Part shown: positions 22,304 through 34,738 of the stretch, in pieces | Layout of the letters: every line of letters starts with the position of its first letter | How positions within the stretch are numbered: the first letter of the stretch is position 1 | Made by a program: the position numbers and the translations under genes | Origin: Halictus rubicundus | Lineage: Eukaryota; Arthropoda; Insecta; Hymenoptera; Halictidae | Length of the DNA: 64,000 bases | Assembly (NCBI RefSeq): GCF_050948215.1 | Contig: NC_135150.1 | Span: forward strand, 24,097,943-24,161,942 | Direction: 5' to 3' | Notes under the pieces: model-generated | Database searches by the model: none | What the model was told of the DNA's origin: nothing | What the model saw: only the letters and a program-made list of their open reading frames with translations

Positions 22304-23381
22304 ACTAATTGCTCTAATTTTGCGAGACCTTTATGGACTTTTACGAGCGTTCACGAAATCCGAAGTTGGTCAAATTTCCTCCAATTATACTGATCTAAAT
22401 TCTTTCGCTTTTTAGTCAATTTGGGCAGATTAAGTCTGCGTCCGACAGACAAAAATTGTCAAAAATTGTCTCGGCTACGCGAACCAGCAAAAAATTCGAA
22501 ACTAGGAAATCTCGCAAACGGAAGAATTAAAGAATTGGAGATTTCATATTTTCACGAGTGTCGCACCGAGGTCGATTATCAGCGTTGCAAAGTATATTCT
22601 TTCGGGGAGTCGGCACGAACCCCAGCGGAAAATTAGTATCGCGTTACCCGCGTCACGGTTTAATCGCGAAATGAAACGCTAGACTCGAAAGCACTGCAGC
22701 ACTGCAAATTTGAAAAATATTGCGTTTCAGAGAGAAGAAGAGATGAGAGCTCCGGTTGAACCGGTCGCTGCGTTCCGTGGCTCTCGTCGAGCATTTTCTC
22801 AACGGAACAAAACTGAAATCATCGCTTTTGTGCGCGCCGGTTGCGTGTCCCCCGAAGGGTGGAAGGTAAACAGCACGTTTGGTGATTAGTTCTTATCAGC
22901 GACGCTTTTTTTCCGCTCCGACCGATAAATTCCGGCGGTTTTGTTTCGCGAAATGAAAGCTTATCTCTCCGTTACCGAAAGGCGAAACTTTGGGAAACAA
23001 ACGTTTGGATATACCGAGATTCTAATTGTGCACAAAAACCGCCAGATCTAGATTCGGTTGCAGAATAGTTGGCAAATTTATCTGCTCATCGATGGAAATT
23101 TCAGTCGTAATTTATCTGTTCACTCGGCGAAAGAAAATTCGTAAATCTATTTGAATCAATCATAAAGTCATCCGCAGTAAAATAACACAATAAATCCTTC
23201 CAAGGTTGTCATCAGGTGAGCAAATTAATCTGTAGCACTTTCCTGGGGAAGTTGTTGATCATTCTACTCTAGAAAATAATCTCAGTGAGCCCTTACAGTA
23301 AATCATCAGCCATAAGAGTCCTAGTGTTCATTTAAAGATAGCCAAATAAATTTTATATACTTTGTTCAATCGTAACTTTGT
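22304..23381. other. Unique sequence
   Basis: No gene, RNA or repeat recognised. Confidence 0.4.
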
Positions 23382-23538
23382 TTAAACCTACCACGGTCAA
23401 GATGACCGGTTTTTTATTTCACAATTATTGAAATTATATGATAATAATAATAGTACAAAATTTAACTAAATTCAATCTTCTCTCTTCTATAAGACGTTTC
23501 ACTTTTACATGTTTTGTGCTTGGTAGCTTTAGTGATAA
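23382..23538 (+). mobile_element. Family Z MITE, decayed copy
   Basis: TTAAACCTACCACGGTCAAG through CTTGGTAGCTTTAGTGATAA. It lacks several bases after the left TTAA and has an internal deletion compared with 20293-20508. Confidence 0.7.
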
Positions 23539-24605
23539 TCACAAGTGCACAAGCAGGAGAAACGCATAATTGAAGGCAGCAATTTTTCCCCGACCTTCCG
23601 GGAAGAAATATCCGAGCTCTTGATTGGATTTATGACGTTCCCGCTGCAGATGACAGTCGGGTTAAAAGGTTAAAGATATCAAAACGCATAAATTCCGCGT
23701 ACAGTCGATCGCAGGACGCGAGACGATCGCGTCCGCGAGGATCGAGCTCGTAAAAATCCGTGGTCGTCTCGCCGATGAAACGTCGTCCGTCTATCGGTGT
23801 CGAAATGACAGCGGCTCCGTTGACAGATCAGGGTCCGGTTGCGGCCGGCAAAAATATGGCGGTGGAATTCCGCGCGCGGTCGCAAACGCGCGCACCCCCC
23901 GAAATCGTGACGTAAACCGTGGCGGATCGGGGCCGACGGGACAAACGAGGATAATGAAAGCATTTCGCCCACGGCTTCCGGTCCATATTGAAAAAAAAAA
24001 AAAAACGGCGAAAGAGAAGGGAACAGCAAAAAAATATCCGACGATGGTTTTTCCGGTCGCTTGATGCGGCTGTCGTTAACGAGTCGTGGTATTTTTAATA
24101 ACACCTGTGCCCCCGTCCGGATTCTGGGTCAGAACTGTAATGGAGAGACTTTTATTTGACTGCTTCGTGTGTGCTCATGCTGGTGGTGAGTCGGTTGATT
24201 GCACCCGGTGTACACTGTAGAATCGGGGCGGTTTCTACCTGGAAAACCCGAATGCTCGATCTCGAACAGGATTTTCTTCAAGGTAAAACGAGCTTGCGGG
24301 AGTGACGAATGTGTCTGGGCACGGATGGCTGATTCTACTTGAGGAAAACGTCGATGGGAATGCGGGATTATCCGCGAATTTTACGGCATCCTCTCGGTTT
24401 ACATAAACTTGGGAATTTTTGTCGAGTCTACCGATTGCGTTCTACGTGTGAGTGGCTGATTTTTTTTTCTACACATTTTGTAAGTATTCAGTTCATTGAA
24501 ATCTCTTGCTTCGTTCGGCTGACTTTCGTTGAAAGTGAAACCAGACTTAGATAATTCATTCCGATTTTATAAAATTTATCCAACAGCTTGTGTCGTAAAA
24601 AGAAC
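23539..24605. other. GC-rich unique island, no gene recognised
   Basis: A 141-codon minus-strand frame (23679-24104) spans a poly-A run in the plus strand, which gives FFFFF in the translation, and is rich in Arg and Ser. No domain is visible, so no gene is called. Confidence 0.4.
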
Positions 24606-25730
24606 GAAAATTTATTCTTCATACGATCTCAGGATGGAAATCCACCTATTTTCTCTGGTTTTCCTGCGGTTGTGTTGTAACTGTCGTGTATTCAATGTAT
24701 GAAGGTATTGCTTCATGCATTGTTTTAAATATGGAACTATGAACGAAACACGTTTTGTTGAATGAAAGTTTTGAATCAAAACGGATGTTGTTCGTTTGGT
24801 ATGATTCTTCAGGGTTACACTGACCCGAACATAATACAAGGAATTTATTTATTTTAAAATATATTATATATTTTTTTTTTCTTTCATGAACCTTCGAAAC
24901 GAAATCTGTTGAAATTCTGTGCTTCTAAATTTGCTTCTATTTTTTCATGATTTTCTGCCAAATCACAATGTAAACGATACTCGTACAGAGATCCAAACAG
25001 ATTCATAAATTAAATCACAAAGTCAATAATAATGCCAGGAGCGTGTCTTTCATTCCCGCAAGTAGAAATGGTAAGCAATGGCCAGACACGTTCTCCGCAT
25101 AATCAAGAAGCACTTTCGATCTCTGTACAATATCTAACAGTCTGGTCTCGTGCACTAAAATTAAAAAATAAAATTTGTAGTAAAATTTATTCTTCATACG
25201 ATCTCAGGACGGAAATCCACTTATTTTCTCAGGTTTTCCTGCGATTGTGTTGTAACTGTCGTGTATTCAATGTATGAAGGTATTGCTTCATGCATTGTTT
25301 TAAATATGGAACTATGAACGAAACACGTTTTGTTGAATGAAAGTTTTGAATCAAAACGGATGTTGTTCGTTTGGTATGATTCTTTAGGGTTTCACTGACC
25401 CGAACATAATACAAGAAATAATTTATTTTACAATATATTATGATTGTTTTTTTTTCTTTCATGAACCATCGAAACGAAATCTGTTGAAATTCTGTGCTTC
25501 TAAATTTGCTTCTATTTTTTCATGATTTACTGCTAAATTATAATGTAAACGATACTCGTACATAGATCCAAACAGATTCATAAATTAAATCACAAAGTCA
25601 ATAATAATGCCAGAGTGTCTTTCATTCCCGCAAGTAGAAATGGTAAGCAATGGCCAGACACGTTCTGTACGTAATCAAGAAGCACTTTCGATCTCTGTAC
25701 AACGTCTAACAGTCTGGTTTCGTGTAATAA
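24606..25730. repeat. Tandem duplication, unit 576 bp, two copies
   Basis: TTTATTCTTCATACGATCTC occurs at 24611 and 25187, and the following about 540 bp are nearly identical, ending in CTGTACAA and TCTAACAGTCTGGT. A minus-strand frame in both copies encodes the same short peptide (starting around YYVRVS, with FHSTKRVSFIVPYLK). Copy 1 runs to EE-stop at 24612; copy 2 is ended early by a TGA. The peptide is not recognised. High similarity implies a recent duplication. Confidence 0.9.
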
Positions 25731-27076
25731 ATTTTGAAGCGCACATTCGACTCGGTACAGACGTCATCTCTGAAGGGTTGAAGCAGGAATACTTTTATCC
25801 CACCGCCAACCCTGGTGCCGTTTCCCCTAACAAACTGTCAGAATCCGGATTAAACGGGACTTCCGGCGGAACCGTGCGTGCTTTCGGCACGCAATAACCC
25901 GCGATTCCCAACGATACGAAATTTCATAATGTCCGTAATTATCCCGGATAAGCCGACTGTCGCGTACTCCGCGTAATGTACGCCCCTCCCCTCAACCTGA
26001 TCCGGGTAATGAAAATATCTGCCGGCAGGGCCTATTTGTCCATTGTTATTAAGCCCGCCGGGGAAGGTAGGGTTGGCAGAGGGTACAGCAAAGTCGATAG
26101 GAGACCGCGTCTCCGCTATTCTCGTCCGGGCTTATCGAATTAGCTCGCAAAATATCTTCAGAAGGATTCCCCACGGACGCCCAGATTTAAGAACGGGATT
26201 TACCGGAGCCGAGAAGAGCGCACCGAGCCAGCGGGGCGGAGAGAGAACCTGCTGAAAGAACGAGTCGTCGAGTGCCGTCTCTGGCTTCTTGCTCGTTCCT
26301 ATTTCTTTGAACGAGTATCTCATTCGAAAGTACGTATATTATACCGCGTGCAGCAATACTTGCGCGCTGAAATCCCGAAAAATTCAGGAGCCACAGCCTT
26401 CTCCACAAAAGCCTTTCCTTCAGACCTAAAAAATGGCTGCTTTCTCAGCTTAAAACGCTTCAATCGTCACTTTCTATTATATGACTTTACATTGGTTTGT
26501 TCTTTACAGATTTGCCCGTAGAAACGGATTTTCGGGAATTTTTCTTTTACATTCAAAAGTGATTTGAAAGTATGTATATCGTGCAACCTGCCATAATTTT
26601 TCTAAAAATTCTTGAGCAACAGCCTGTTCCTCCGGACGCTGTACGGTGAGCACAACCCCTCAATATTGTATAAACAAAAGAATCATCCTGCTTGAATTTT
26701 GCAAATGAAAAAATTACTACACGTTCTTCGGTATATGTACTTTGAAATAAGTTGCCCGCTGAGAGATGCGGTCCATCAGTTTTTCCAGATCGTTAGTCAA
26801 GCACGAGCCCTGAAACACGCCGAAGAGAAGACCGAAGCGGGTACGAGCCGAGGTTCTTCAGCCCAGGAGGAAGATACCCGGCAGAAGGTAGGAACCGTGA
26901 AGGACCATCTCGCATCCGCGGCTCGTTCCCATTGGCCCCGGCTCGAGGACGAAGACGAAGACGGAAAACGCGGAATCCTCGCGGCGGGTGCGGCCCCCGC
27001 GCAAATAAACTCTTGTCGCGAGTCGCTGCGGGACTCGCCAGAGTAATAATATGAAAATCCATCCGTGATTCCGCGA
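25731..27076. other. Unique sequence upstream of the candidate ORF
   Basis: GC-rich near 25790-26300 and 26800-27060. The stretch 26787-26887 is open, acidic in translation, preceded by TTTTTCCAG and followed by AAG|GTAGGA. That is exon-like, but without homology I do not call it. It could be a 5' exon of the ORF that follows. Confidence 0.35.
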
Positions 27077-27358
27077 ATGAAACCGGGACAGACGTATTCA
27101 GGACGAATAAGCCTGTCGCGGGAACGGATGGCTCCGCCGTCGGAGCCGTCGCTCCGGAAAAAACGCGTTCGATTCTCTCGGATGCGTCGGGAGCCAGTCG
27201 CTTCTGTATCCAGAGGGGAGAGTGTCATTTATCGGGGTGGCTTCTTCGGCGTGAAAAAAATATTGTTGGCTGTCTTGTTGCTGGCGTTGGCGGCGCTATG
27301 CCTTTTTAACGCGGTCGACTTCATCCCGCAGGTTGATGGGAAAGTTTCGCTTCGGTGA
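27077..27358 (+). CDS. Candidate small single-pass membrane protein or first coding exon
   Basis: From ATG at 27077 the frame encodes 93 residues to a TGA; an alternative ATG at 27128 gives 76. Residues 1-65 are strongly basic and carry KKRVRF, which fits the RVxF motif used by protein phosphatase 1 partners. A hydrophobic segment follows (KKILLAVLLLALAALCLF), then about 16 residues. No family was recognised. The CAG|GTTGAT after FIPQ (near 27331) could be a weak splice donor, which would make this the first exon of a type II membrane protein. Codon choice is GC-rich like the surrounding island, so chance openness cannot be excluded. Confidence 0.35.
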   Translation: MKPGQTYSGRISLSRERMAPPSEPSLRKKRVRFSRMRREPVASVSRGESVIYRGGFFGVKKILLAVLLLALAALCLFNAVDFIPQVDGKVSLR

Positions 27359-29996
27359 ATTCAGCATTGTAAAATGAAACCATTCGTTTGTTATGACCAT
27401 TCATATATTTTGTACCTTTCTCTGCGAGTACTTTGTTAGACTAAAATGACTTTATGAGGGATTTGTAAAGAATGCTTTTGTATATTGAAGTAGTATTAGA
27501 TAATGGGTTATAGCCCGGGGGAACGACATCAAACACGCGTAACTTTTAAACCGGTGAATTCCTCGCCTTAAAACTTCGATTTTTGGCATTTTCGCGTCAA
27601 GATGTACAGGATTGTGTAGCAAAAATTTTTTAAATTCTGGGTTGACTAGGTGAAGTTTAACCGAGGGAGGAGAAGGCATTATGAGTCAAAGGTAAACTGT
27701 CCAGCAGGGCCTTTAGCAATATTCTCGAGAGAATTACAGCACCATTAAACTTCTGTGCGACAAATGAAAATTAATATTGATACAGCTCCCCGAAGCGAGT
27801 GTGGTTACACGTCTCATCCAGCATACTCGTCCCACGTAAAAATCCGACCAGATTCTTCTCTCTTCGGTAACATCGCTTCAAATACGTGCTTCGCACAGCT
27901 ACGACAGGCGCAGGTTATCAACCAGCCATTCAAAGCGAGCGTGCCCTTAATTAAAATGTTTTCCTTGAATAGCATTTGAAAGCGGCCGATTCGCGTCGCT
28001 CCTAAACGCTCAGTTTCATCCGAGCAATCTCGTTCGATTGATCAAGCACCAGAAAAACCAGAGCAGCTCGCGGTCTCGAGAATTCGAGAATTTCCGAGAT
28101 CTTCGACGACCGAAAACACTCGAGGATCCGAGCGCGAAACTCGCATAAACGTCGTCGTCTCCGTTGAATACTCCTCGACAGTTTTTCAACGTGTTGGAAT
28201 CCGCGATTTTCATAAGCAATTACGCATGTGGATGTTTACTGTATACGAGATTGAGAGGGGGGTAGGTATTCAGTTTCGAACACGTGGTTGACGTCATCAT
28301 TAAGTCGAGTGCTGGCCTAACTACCAGCTCGCGTGCTTTACCCCCCGCGCGGCGTTAATCGCTCGATTGCGCGCGAACACGTTTGGAAAATCGCCACCAT
28401 TTTCTGCTGTCTATCCTCGAACACGTGAACATAGTTCTCGCGGTTTTGTTACGGCCGAAACGCTTCCACGTGGACGATGTTACGCGAAATTCGGGCTAAT
28501 TGGCTTGGACTGCGCGAAAATATCTCCATTTTTATTGTTTGCGTTTATTGTCTGACTGACAAGTGAAGCCAGATTAGGCGTCAATTTGCGTGCGATTTTT
28601 ATCGACTATTAGTGCTGAAAATATTGTTTGACGCGTGTTTTTCTCGTGTCTGTGTTCGTTGGCTTTTAGGCGATGAAAAATGCAAGACTAAGCACTCATC
28701 AATTTGCATGCGATTTTAATGCACCTTTGACAAGAGTGCTAAAAATATTGTTTTGACAACTATTGTATATTCGCCGACTATTATGGGATAAAACTGGTGG
28801 TCCGAATTGGGGATGAAAAACTGGAAGATTAAAAATCAATTCAATCAATTCAACTCAGTCGATTCATTATTTACAATAGTGGAAGGTGTTGCATATTGTA
28901 GAACAATTTATTCATCCTTTTGGCAGTGAACTATAGTTCATGTATGCGTAATTAACACTAAATGTACCAAACACTAAATGCAATTGGCGAACGATGCCTT
29001 GGGAAAATGAAGGCATTGAATTTATTTTTATACAAATTATAATATAAGAGATGCTTGAATAAGGAAATCCATTCCATCATTTTCCATGAATTCTATAGCC
29101 TCAGTAAGCAAAAGTAATTTAATCGTATTTAATATTAATAATTAATTTATAATAATCTGTCACAGCACTTTGCAAAAAATATTCGAACAACATTTCTTAA
29201 CACACACTTTAAACAAATGATTTCTTATAAACTCTGTGTATGATATCTCAATTTCCACTAAATAGTGTGCAATCTATGTGAAACGGATTATTAGAATGGT
29301 AATAGCTCGCAGACATTCAATCAAAACATTTTCCACCCTCAATTTCGATTGACATTTCCAACAGTTCAAAACGGGCTTCATCCGGGGCAATTAATTGCAG
29401 ATAAAGAAAACGAGTGCGGAATATTTCTCAAAGCTCTGTACCATACACAGAAAGCATAAATTTCACGCATCCCTGAATATTTCGCAAATACTTTGGCAAT
29501 TATCTCGCAACGAGAATACAGTTCGTCCACGGTTCGAAATATTTTTATAACCGAAATGTCATTTTTCGCGGCGCGGGAATAATTGCCCGAATTCACCGGT
29601 CCCGTGTGCTCGATTCGAATTTATCGGCAGTCGAATCGGTCAGCAGCGTCGTTTTCGCCCGTTAATTCCCGCCCCGTTTAATACAGGTTATTAGCTTCCT
29701 CGGCGTTCCGATTATTTCGACGCGAATTCCGCACTAGAATATAAATGCGCGCCTGAATTTCCCGACGTTCCAATTGTTACGGGATTAGCCGACCCCGATT
29801 TTTATCATTTGTTTGCTGCATATATCAATGGATAATCCACTACTTTCTTCGTCGGATTGCTACGAACAATACCGTTAAAACGAGATATCCCGCCTGTATT
29901 TTGTTCCCGAAATGCGTGATGCAACCTCAATCCTGATGCACACCGTCAAACGCATGAGGAATTTTGCGCGATGCATTCTTGCACTGTCCATGCATT
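27359..29996. other. Mostly AT-rich unique sequence
   Basis: No gene, RNA or repeat recognised. There is a GC-richer patch at 27960-28460. If the candidate ORF at 27077 is a first exon, this would be intron. Confidence 0.4.
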
Positions 29997-30060
29997 TAAC
30001 GCTAAACCTACCGACGCTTCTCGTATACCAGTTCCTAACTAGTCAAAATGACCGGTCCTT
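29997..30060 (+). mobile_element. Family Z MITE fragment
   Basis: TTTAACGCTAAACCTACCGA and, 40 bp later, GTCAAAATGACCGGTCCTT. Only the left part remains. Confidence 0.5.
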
Positions 30061-30164
30061 AAAACAAGTTATTGTTAATACATTAAACGTAGGTAATAGT
30101 CAATTTGTTGCTGAATGATTGGCATTGTAGTTTTGCACCTTATTCTTATGTATTTACATTATTA

Positions 30165-30368
30165 CTGGACTGCGGATTTTATGCATTTATGACAAAAATT
30201 AGTAGGTGTAATTTTAAGTAGAAAAAATATTAGACAAATTCAAACCATTTATTATATTATTTTCAATCTGCTGAACATAATAAGAAAGAAAATAAATTTC
30301 TATGTGACTTCAGTTCGGTGCAATTCAAGTAAAAAATGTTTATTTTGCATAAAGATCCGAAGTCTGAT
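30165..30368. mobile_element. TA-flanked MITE, family T
   Basis: Left end CTGGACTGCGGATTTTATGC; the right end read in reverse is ATCAGACTTCGGATCTTTAT. These are imperfect inverted ends about 25 bp long, each flanked by TA. The 204-bp interior is AT-rich with no ORF. Related end sequences occur singly near 6096 and 59908. Confidence 0.6.
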
Positions 30369-31479
30369 TATTACGAATTAATTTTATTATTTTCTTCTTT
30401 TTTGTACGACAATATTGGTCGAAAAATCGAAAAATTCTTCGTACAATAATTGTTTAGAGCAACAACAAGGGTTCAAAAGTATTTTTTAGCAGACATTCAG
30501 TTCTAGCATTGAAAGTCCATTGGCGATGGACATTTTCGAGGAAGGAGAACAGCGCAAAATTTGATAAATTGAAATACACAACAACATTGATTGAAGAAAT
30601 CCTTCTGTAACAATTTCTTAGTAGAGTCAAGAGATCGACGAGAAAAAAGAAATTATATTTAACCGTAGCATGAAGTAGAAAATCGACGGAGGACAGTTAC
30701 GAGGTAGGAGCAACTAACAGTCCGCAAAGTGGTTAAAAACCGAACGAACGTCCGTGTAGCAATTATTTCGGAGAATGGAAGGTCGAATAAGCGGAACGGG
30801 GAAGGTCGGAAAATATATTTCCGGGTGCTCGACGTTCGAAGCATGATTGCAGCAGGAAGTGGAGGGTCGACGGACAGTTTCGAGGAAGTATCAGCACGTT
30901 CCCGTCTCGAACGACTAGTCACCGGAGTTAATTCGTACGAGTTCCGAGTGCGCGACAGATGTTAACACTGAATTAACACGTAGGACGCGCCGGCTCGGAG
31001 TGCCGAGGCGAGTTAACAACGTAGCCCGGGCGTCGATATGATCGCAATTTCAGCTTACAACCATAATTAACGCGCACCGTGCATCGGCACACTTGACTGG
31101 GCTCCACTAAAACGTACTTTACCGACCATTACCCGCGATGGATGCCACGCCGCGGCGAACAACGATCCATCGAACGCAAAACTACAGGGGAGGGCCGCGG
31201 CCGTGTCCCGTTCACCGCCCGTTCTACGCGCGAAATACTCGCGACAAAACAAAAAAAAAAAAAAAGGAACTTTCGCGCCGAGCGATTTATCTCGCGGGCC
31301 GATGTTAACGAAAATTTCATTCGATTATCGCGGCCGCAATGGACTCGGTTCCACGCTTTCACTAGCCAGCTAATGGATGAGCCTGATCGTCAATGGCGTG
31401 TCGACGCTCCCTAAATGGTACAAACGCGACAAAGTTATCGATACTTTCCATCCCAAACCCCCGAACCCATTTGACAAAC
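30369..31479. other. Unique sequence
   Basis: GC-rich from 30660 to 31400 with overlapping 60-90 codon frames on both strands. A poly-A run (31250-31264) interrupts them. No gene recognised. Confidence 0.4.
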
Positions 31480-32450
31480 GCTATGCGCTACACCGAATTT
31501 CTATTACACAGCTTTTCAACATTTACGGTCATTTTTACCATTTTTTTAAATCGGTAAATCGGGTGATAGGTACTGAAAATGGTACAACTCTGTTTTGTTA
31601 TCCATACTTCAATTTTAACTCGGAGTTCTGTAGGTACATTTTTGTGCAGTATTTTTTATATATAAACAAATCTTCAGATTTTGTTTGCACTATACCGAAT
31701 TTCTATTACACAGCTTTTCAACGTTTACGGTCATTTTTACCATTTTTTTAAATCGGTAAATCGGGTGATAGGTACTGAAAATGGTACAACTCTGTTTTGT
31801 TATCCATACTTCAGTTTTAACTCGGAGTTCTATAGGTACATTGTTTTATAGTATTTTTTATACATAAACAACTCTTCATTATTTTGTTTTTACTATGCCG
31901 AATTTCCATTACTCAGCTTTTCAACATCTATGGTCATTTTTACCATTTTTTTAAATCGGTAAATCGGGTGATAGGTACTGAAAATGGTACAACTCTGTTT
32001 TGTTATCCATACTTCAATTTTAACTCGGAGTTCTATAGGTACATTGTTTTATAGTATTTTTTATACATAAACAACTCTTCATTATTTTGTTTTTACTATG
32101 CCGAATTTCTATTACTCAGCTTTTCAACATCTATGGTCATTTTTACCATTTTTTTAAATCGGTAAATCGGGTGATAGGTACTGAAAATGGTACAACTCTG
32201 TTTTGTTATCCATACTTCAATTTTAACCCGGAGTTCTGTAGGTACATTGTTTTATAGTATTTGTTTTTAGATATAGACACCCCTTCACAATATTTTTTGC
32301 ACTATACAGAATTTCTATTACACACCTTATCAACACTTGCGGTCATTTTTACGATTTTTCTAAACAGTGTAAATCTGAGGTTAGATACTGAAAATGGTAC
32401 AAATCTGCGTTATTATTCACATTTCAATTTTAGATCCAAGACTTTCAGTC
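31480..32450. repeat. Tandem array, about 204-bp unit, five copies
   Basis: The word CAGCTTTTCAAC recurs at 31509, 31711, 31914 and 32118, with a diverged form at about 32323: spacing 202-205 bp. Each unit contains GGTCATTTTTACCATTTTT, AAATCGGTAAATCGGG and GGTACTGAAAATGGTACAA. The last unit is the most diverged, typical of array edges. Open frames through it are short and shift between units. Confidence 0.92.
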
Positions 32451-32875
32451 TTACACACTAGGGTAGTAGAACCCGGGTCCACTTTGACCCGGTATTTTCC
32501 AGGCATCACCCAGCCATTAATTTCAATGAAAAGTTCTGCGATTGAATGCAATGAGAATACCAACGGATCTAGATAAAATACCATTAAGAATACATTTAAA
32601 AAAATTGATGAACAACAGTCTAACTGGTATTAAAAATTTCCATCTGTACGATCTTCAAAACCGCCCTAAAGCTAGCTTAATAAATTCTCACGATTTTTTA
32701 AAGAAAATGGCACTTCGTAGTCAGGGTAAAGATGGTGTCACTCGAGAGTTAAACCAAATATGGTAAAAATTGACTTACACCATTTTCGCATTGTACTGGT
32801 CAATTAATTGCTTGGGAGCCAAAAGCTCGCTGACCACGCCAACGGGAGCAGTTCCGAAAAAATTGTGCAAAATCA

Positions 32876-32890
32876 GGGGGGGGGGGGGGG
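32876..32890. repeat. Homopolymer G15
   Basis: Fifteen consecutive G. Confidence 0.9.
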
Positions 32891-33072
32891 AGAAAATCGC
32901 ATTCGCTATAACCCCCGTTCGTTTGGAAGTTCATTGGCAATGCAGAGCGTCGCCTAATCCGAAAGTGGGAATGAGAACGACACCGCGGACGAGCGGCAGT
33001 AAATCCACGTCGCGAAACTTGGTGTACGTGTGTGTTGGGCAACTCGCGACCGATAGGGGGGTTTATGAGAGC

Positions 33073-33122
33073 AAAGTGGAAGAGAGAGAGAGAGAGGAAG
33101 AGAGAGAGGAGGGGAGGGGGAC
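33073..33122. repeat. GA-rich microsatellite
   Basis: AGAGAGAGAG runs interrupted by GGAAG and GGGG words. Confidence 0.9.
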
Positions 33123-33524
33123 GTTTTCATTCGCGACGGTTCACCCTGCTCGAAGAAACGGGGCTCGTCGAAGTAAAAGGGAACAAGGGGGATGGCAAAC
33201 AGGGGAACTGTCCATCATCCGAGAATCGAACTTTGCTCTACGAGCTCGAATGGCTTCCAGGATCCCTTACAAGGCCGATCCTTTTTTACGAGCTGGATTT
33301 GGATCGTATTGCACGCCGTTCGGACGGATAGATGGCTATCGTCTTCTTCGCTCCGTTTTGATGGTGCTGGCACGATGGTCCGGGCTCGTTTGTTTAAATA
33401 ATGGCCGTGTCATCTCTTCGTTACGGAATTTTTACGACGATCGGGAAACGAGGGTTTTAGATGCGGATTTTTATAAACAGAAATCATCTGGTTCGCGTAT
33501 ATGAAACTGATCGAATTTCAAGTA

Positions 33525-33712
33525 CAATCTTTTCTCGATATATGTCGTAAATACCTGGCAGATAAAAGTCACAGAAATACCCCCACTACCGCGGGGTATA
33601 CCCCGTCAAGGGCCTCGAAGGTCGACACTCGAAGTTAAACACGCTTTGGGTATGTCTCCTGGACGATATATGTCGCTGGCAAGACCTCTGTTGTTGACAA
33701 GAAAGGAGATTG
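33525..33712 (-). mobile_element. Family A MITE, minus orientation
   Basis: Reads TTTTCTCGATATATGTCG at the left and CTGGACGATATATGTCGCTGG at the right. This is the reverse of the plus-strand copies and includes the family word GGTATACCCCG. The right terminus is eroded (GACAAGAAAGGAGATTGC). Confidence 0.75.
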
Positions 33713-33893
33713 CTTTTTAGTGGAGATTTCACAGTCTATCTGTTCAGTGCTTCAGCAATTTTTCTCGCCAATGAAGTTGAGATGTATACGAAGCCTGAAG
33801 CCTCCTCTTTACAACGAGCACACGAAACTTGATTTTTTCTACTGTTTTATAAAACTTTGAAGAGCGTGACGTACATAAACGAGGACAGATTGA
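33713..33893. other. Unique spacer
   Basis: No feature recognised. Confidence 0.4.
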
Positions 33894-34010
33894 TTAACAC
33901 CAAACCTAACACCGTCAAAATCACCGGTTTTCTATTTCACAATTATTGAAACTATAAAAACGTTTTCGTAGGAAATTACTGAATTCACTTCTTTATTTAA
34001 GCACACATTA
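33894..34010 (+). mobile_element. Family Z MITE, left half only
   Basis: TTAACACCAAACCTAACACC through TTTATTTAAGCACACATTA, then replaced by a family A MITE. The right half of Z is not found beyond that element, so the insertion was accompanied or followed by deletion. Confidence 0.8.
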
Positions 34011-34197
34011 CAGCGAATTCTCGATATATGTCAGCAACACGGGTCATGCCAGCGTCTTGTATCCTCCAGGAGACATACCGGAACCGCGTTATGTTTACAC
34101 TCCTCGGCGTCCGAGGTCTCTCGAGTTTCGCGGTAGTGGGGATAGTTCCGCGACGTTTATCGTCTAGGCCCTGGCGACATATATAGAGGAATCACTG
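34011..34197 (+). mobile_element. Family A MITE inserted into family Z
   Basis: 187 bp, from CAGCGAATTCTCGATATA to TATATAGAGGAATCACTG, with TA on both sides. It is the most complete plus-strand copy besides 3197-3389. Confidence 0.85.
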
Positions 34198-34678
34198 TAT
34201 TTGGAAACATGGGTGGACGGTAAATACAGTATCTTCGTTTTCGTCATTCATCAAATCCACGTTACCGGTGATCGATGTGTCGGAAGTTGTAAAAGAACAT
34301 TTGCAGTTGCGCAATAAAGTAAATACTGAGGCGTCTATATATCCCCTCATCAGCTAGAAGATAAAAGGAGGTTGTGCAACGGGGAAAAAAGCGGACACGA
34401 TTCGAGGATCGTGTAACAGCGAGTCGTGTTTGGCGTCATCGTTTTTTCCCCCTCCTCTCGTGTAGTTCGTTTCTCTGGAAGGCACGCTACTTTGAACGTT
34501 CTTTAACAGCGTTTCGAGCGAGAGAACCAAGAGCGGGTACACTAATTCGATCGTCGTCGATTAACCAGGTGGGGTCGAGGCGCGAAGGCGAGTGCCGAGA
34601 TAAACGAAACGCGTGAGCTCGAATTCGGATCGACAGGCCCGTAATTGCGACGGTCGTGGAGAGAGAGAGAGTGTGTGT

Positions 34679-34738
<60 letters not shown>

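Larger units (their letters stand above)
32451..33524. other. Unique sequence with G15 and GA tracts
   Basis: The plus-strand frame 32770-33504 (244 codons) is one of the longest in the window. It spans the G15 and GA tracts, giving runs of Gly and Glu/Arg, and has no domain or consistent codon use. No gene is called. Confidence 0.45.

Noticed and set aside
26787..26887. Exon-like stretch between TTTTTCCAG and AAG|GTAGGA
   Set aside because: Splice-site words this short are common by chance and the acidic translation matches no family known to me.
32770..33504. 244-codon plus-strand ORF
   Set aside because: It crosses a G15 run and a GA tract, its translation has Gly and Arg/Glu runs, no domain is visible, and overlapping frames are equally open.
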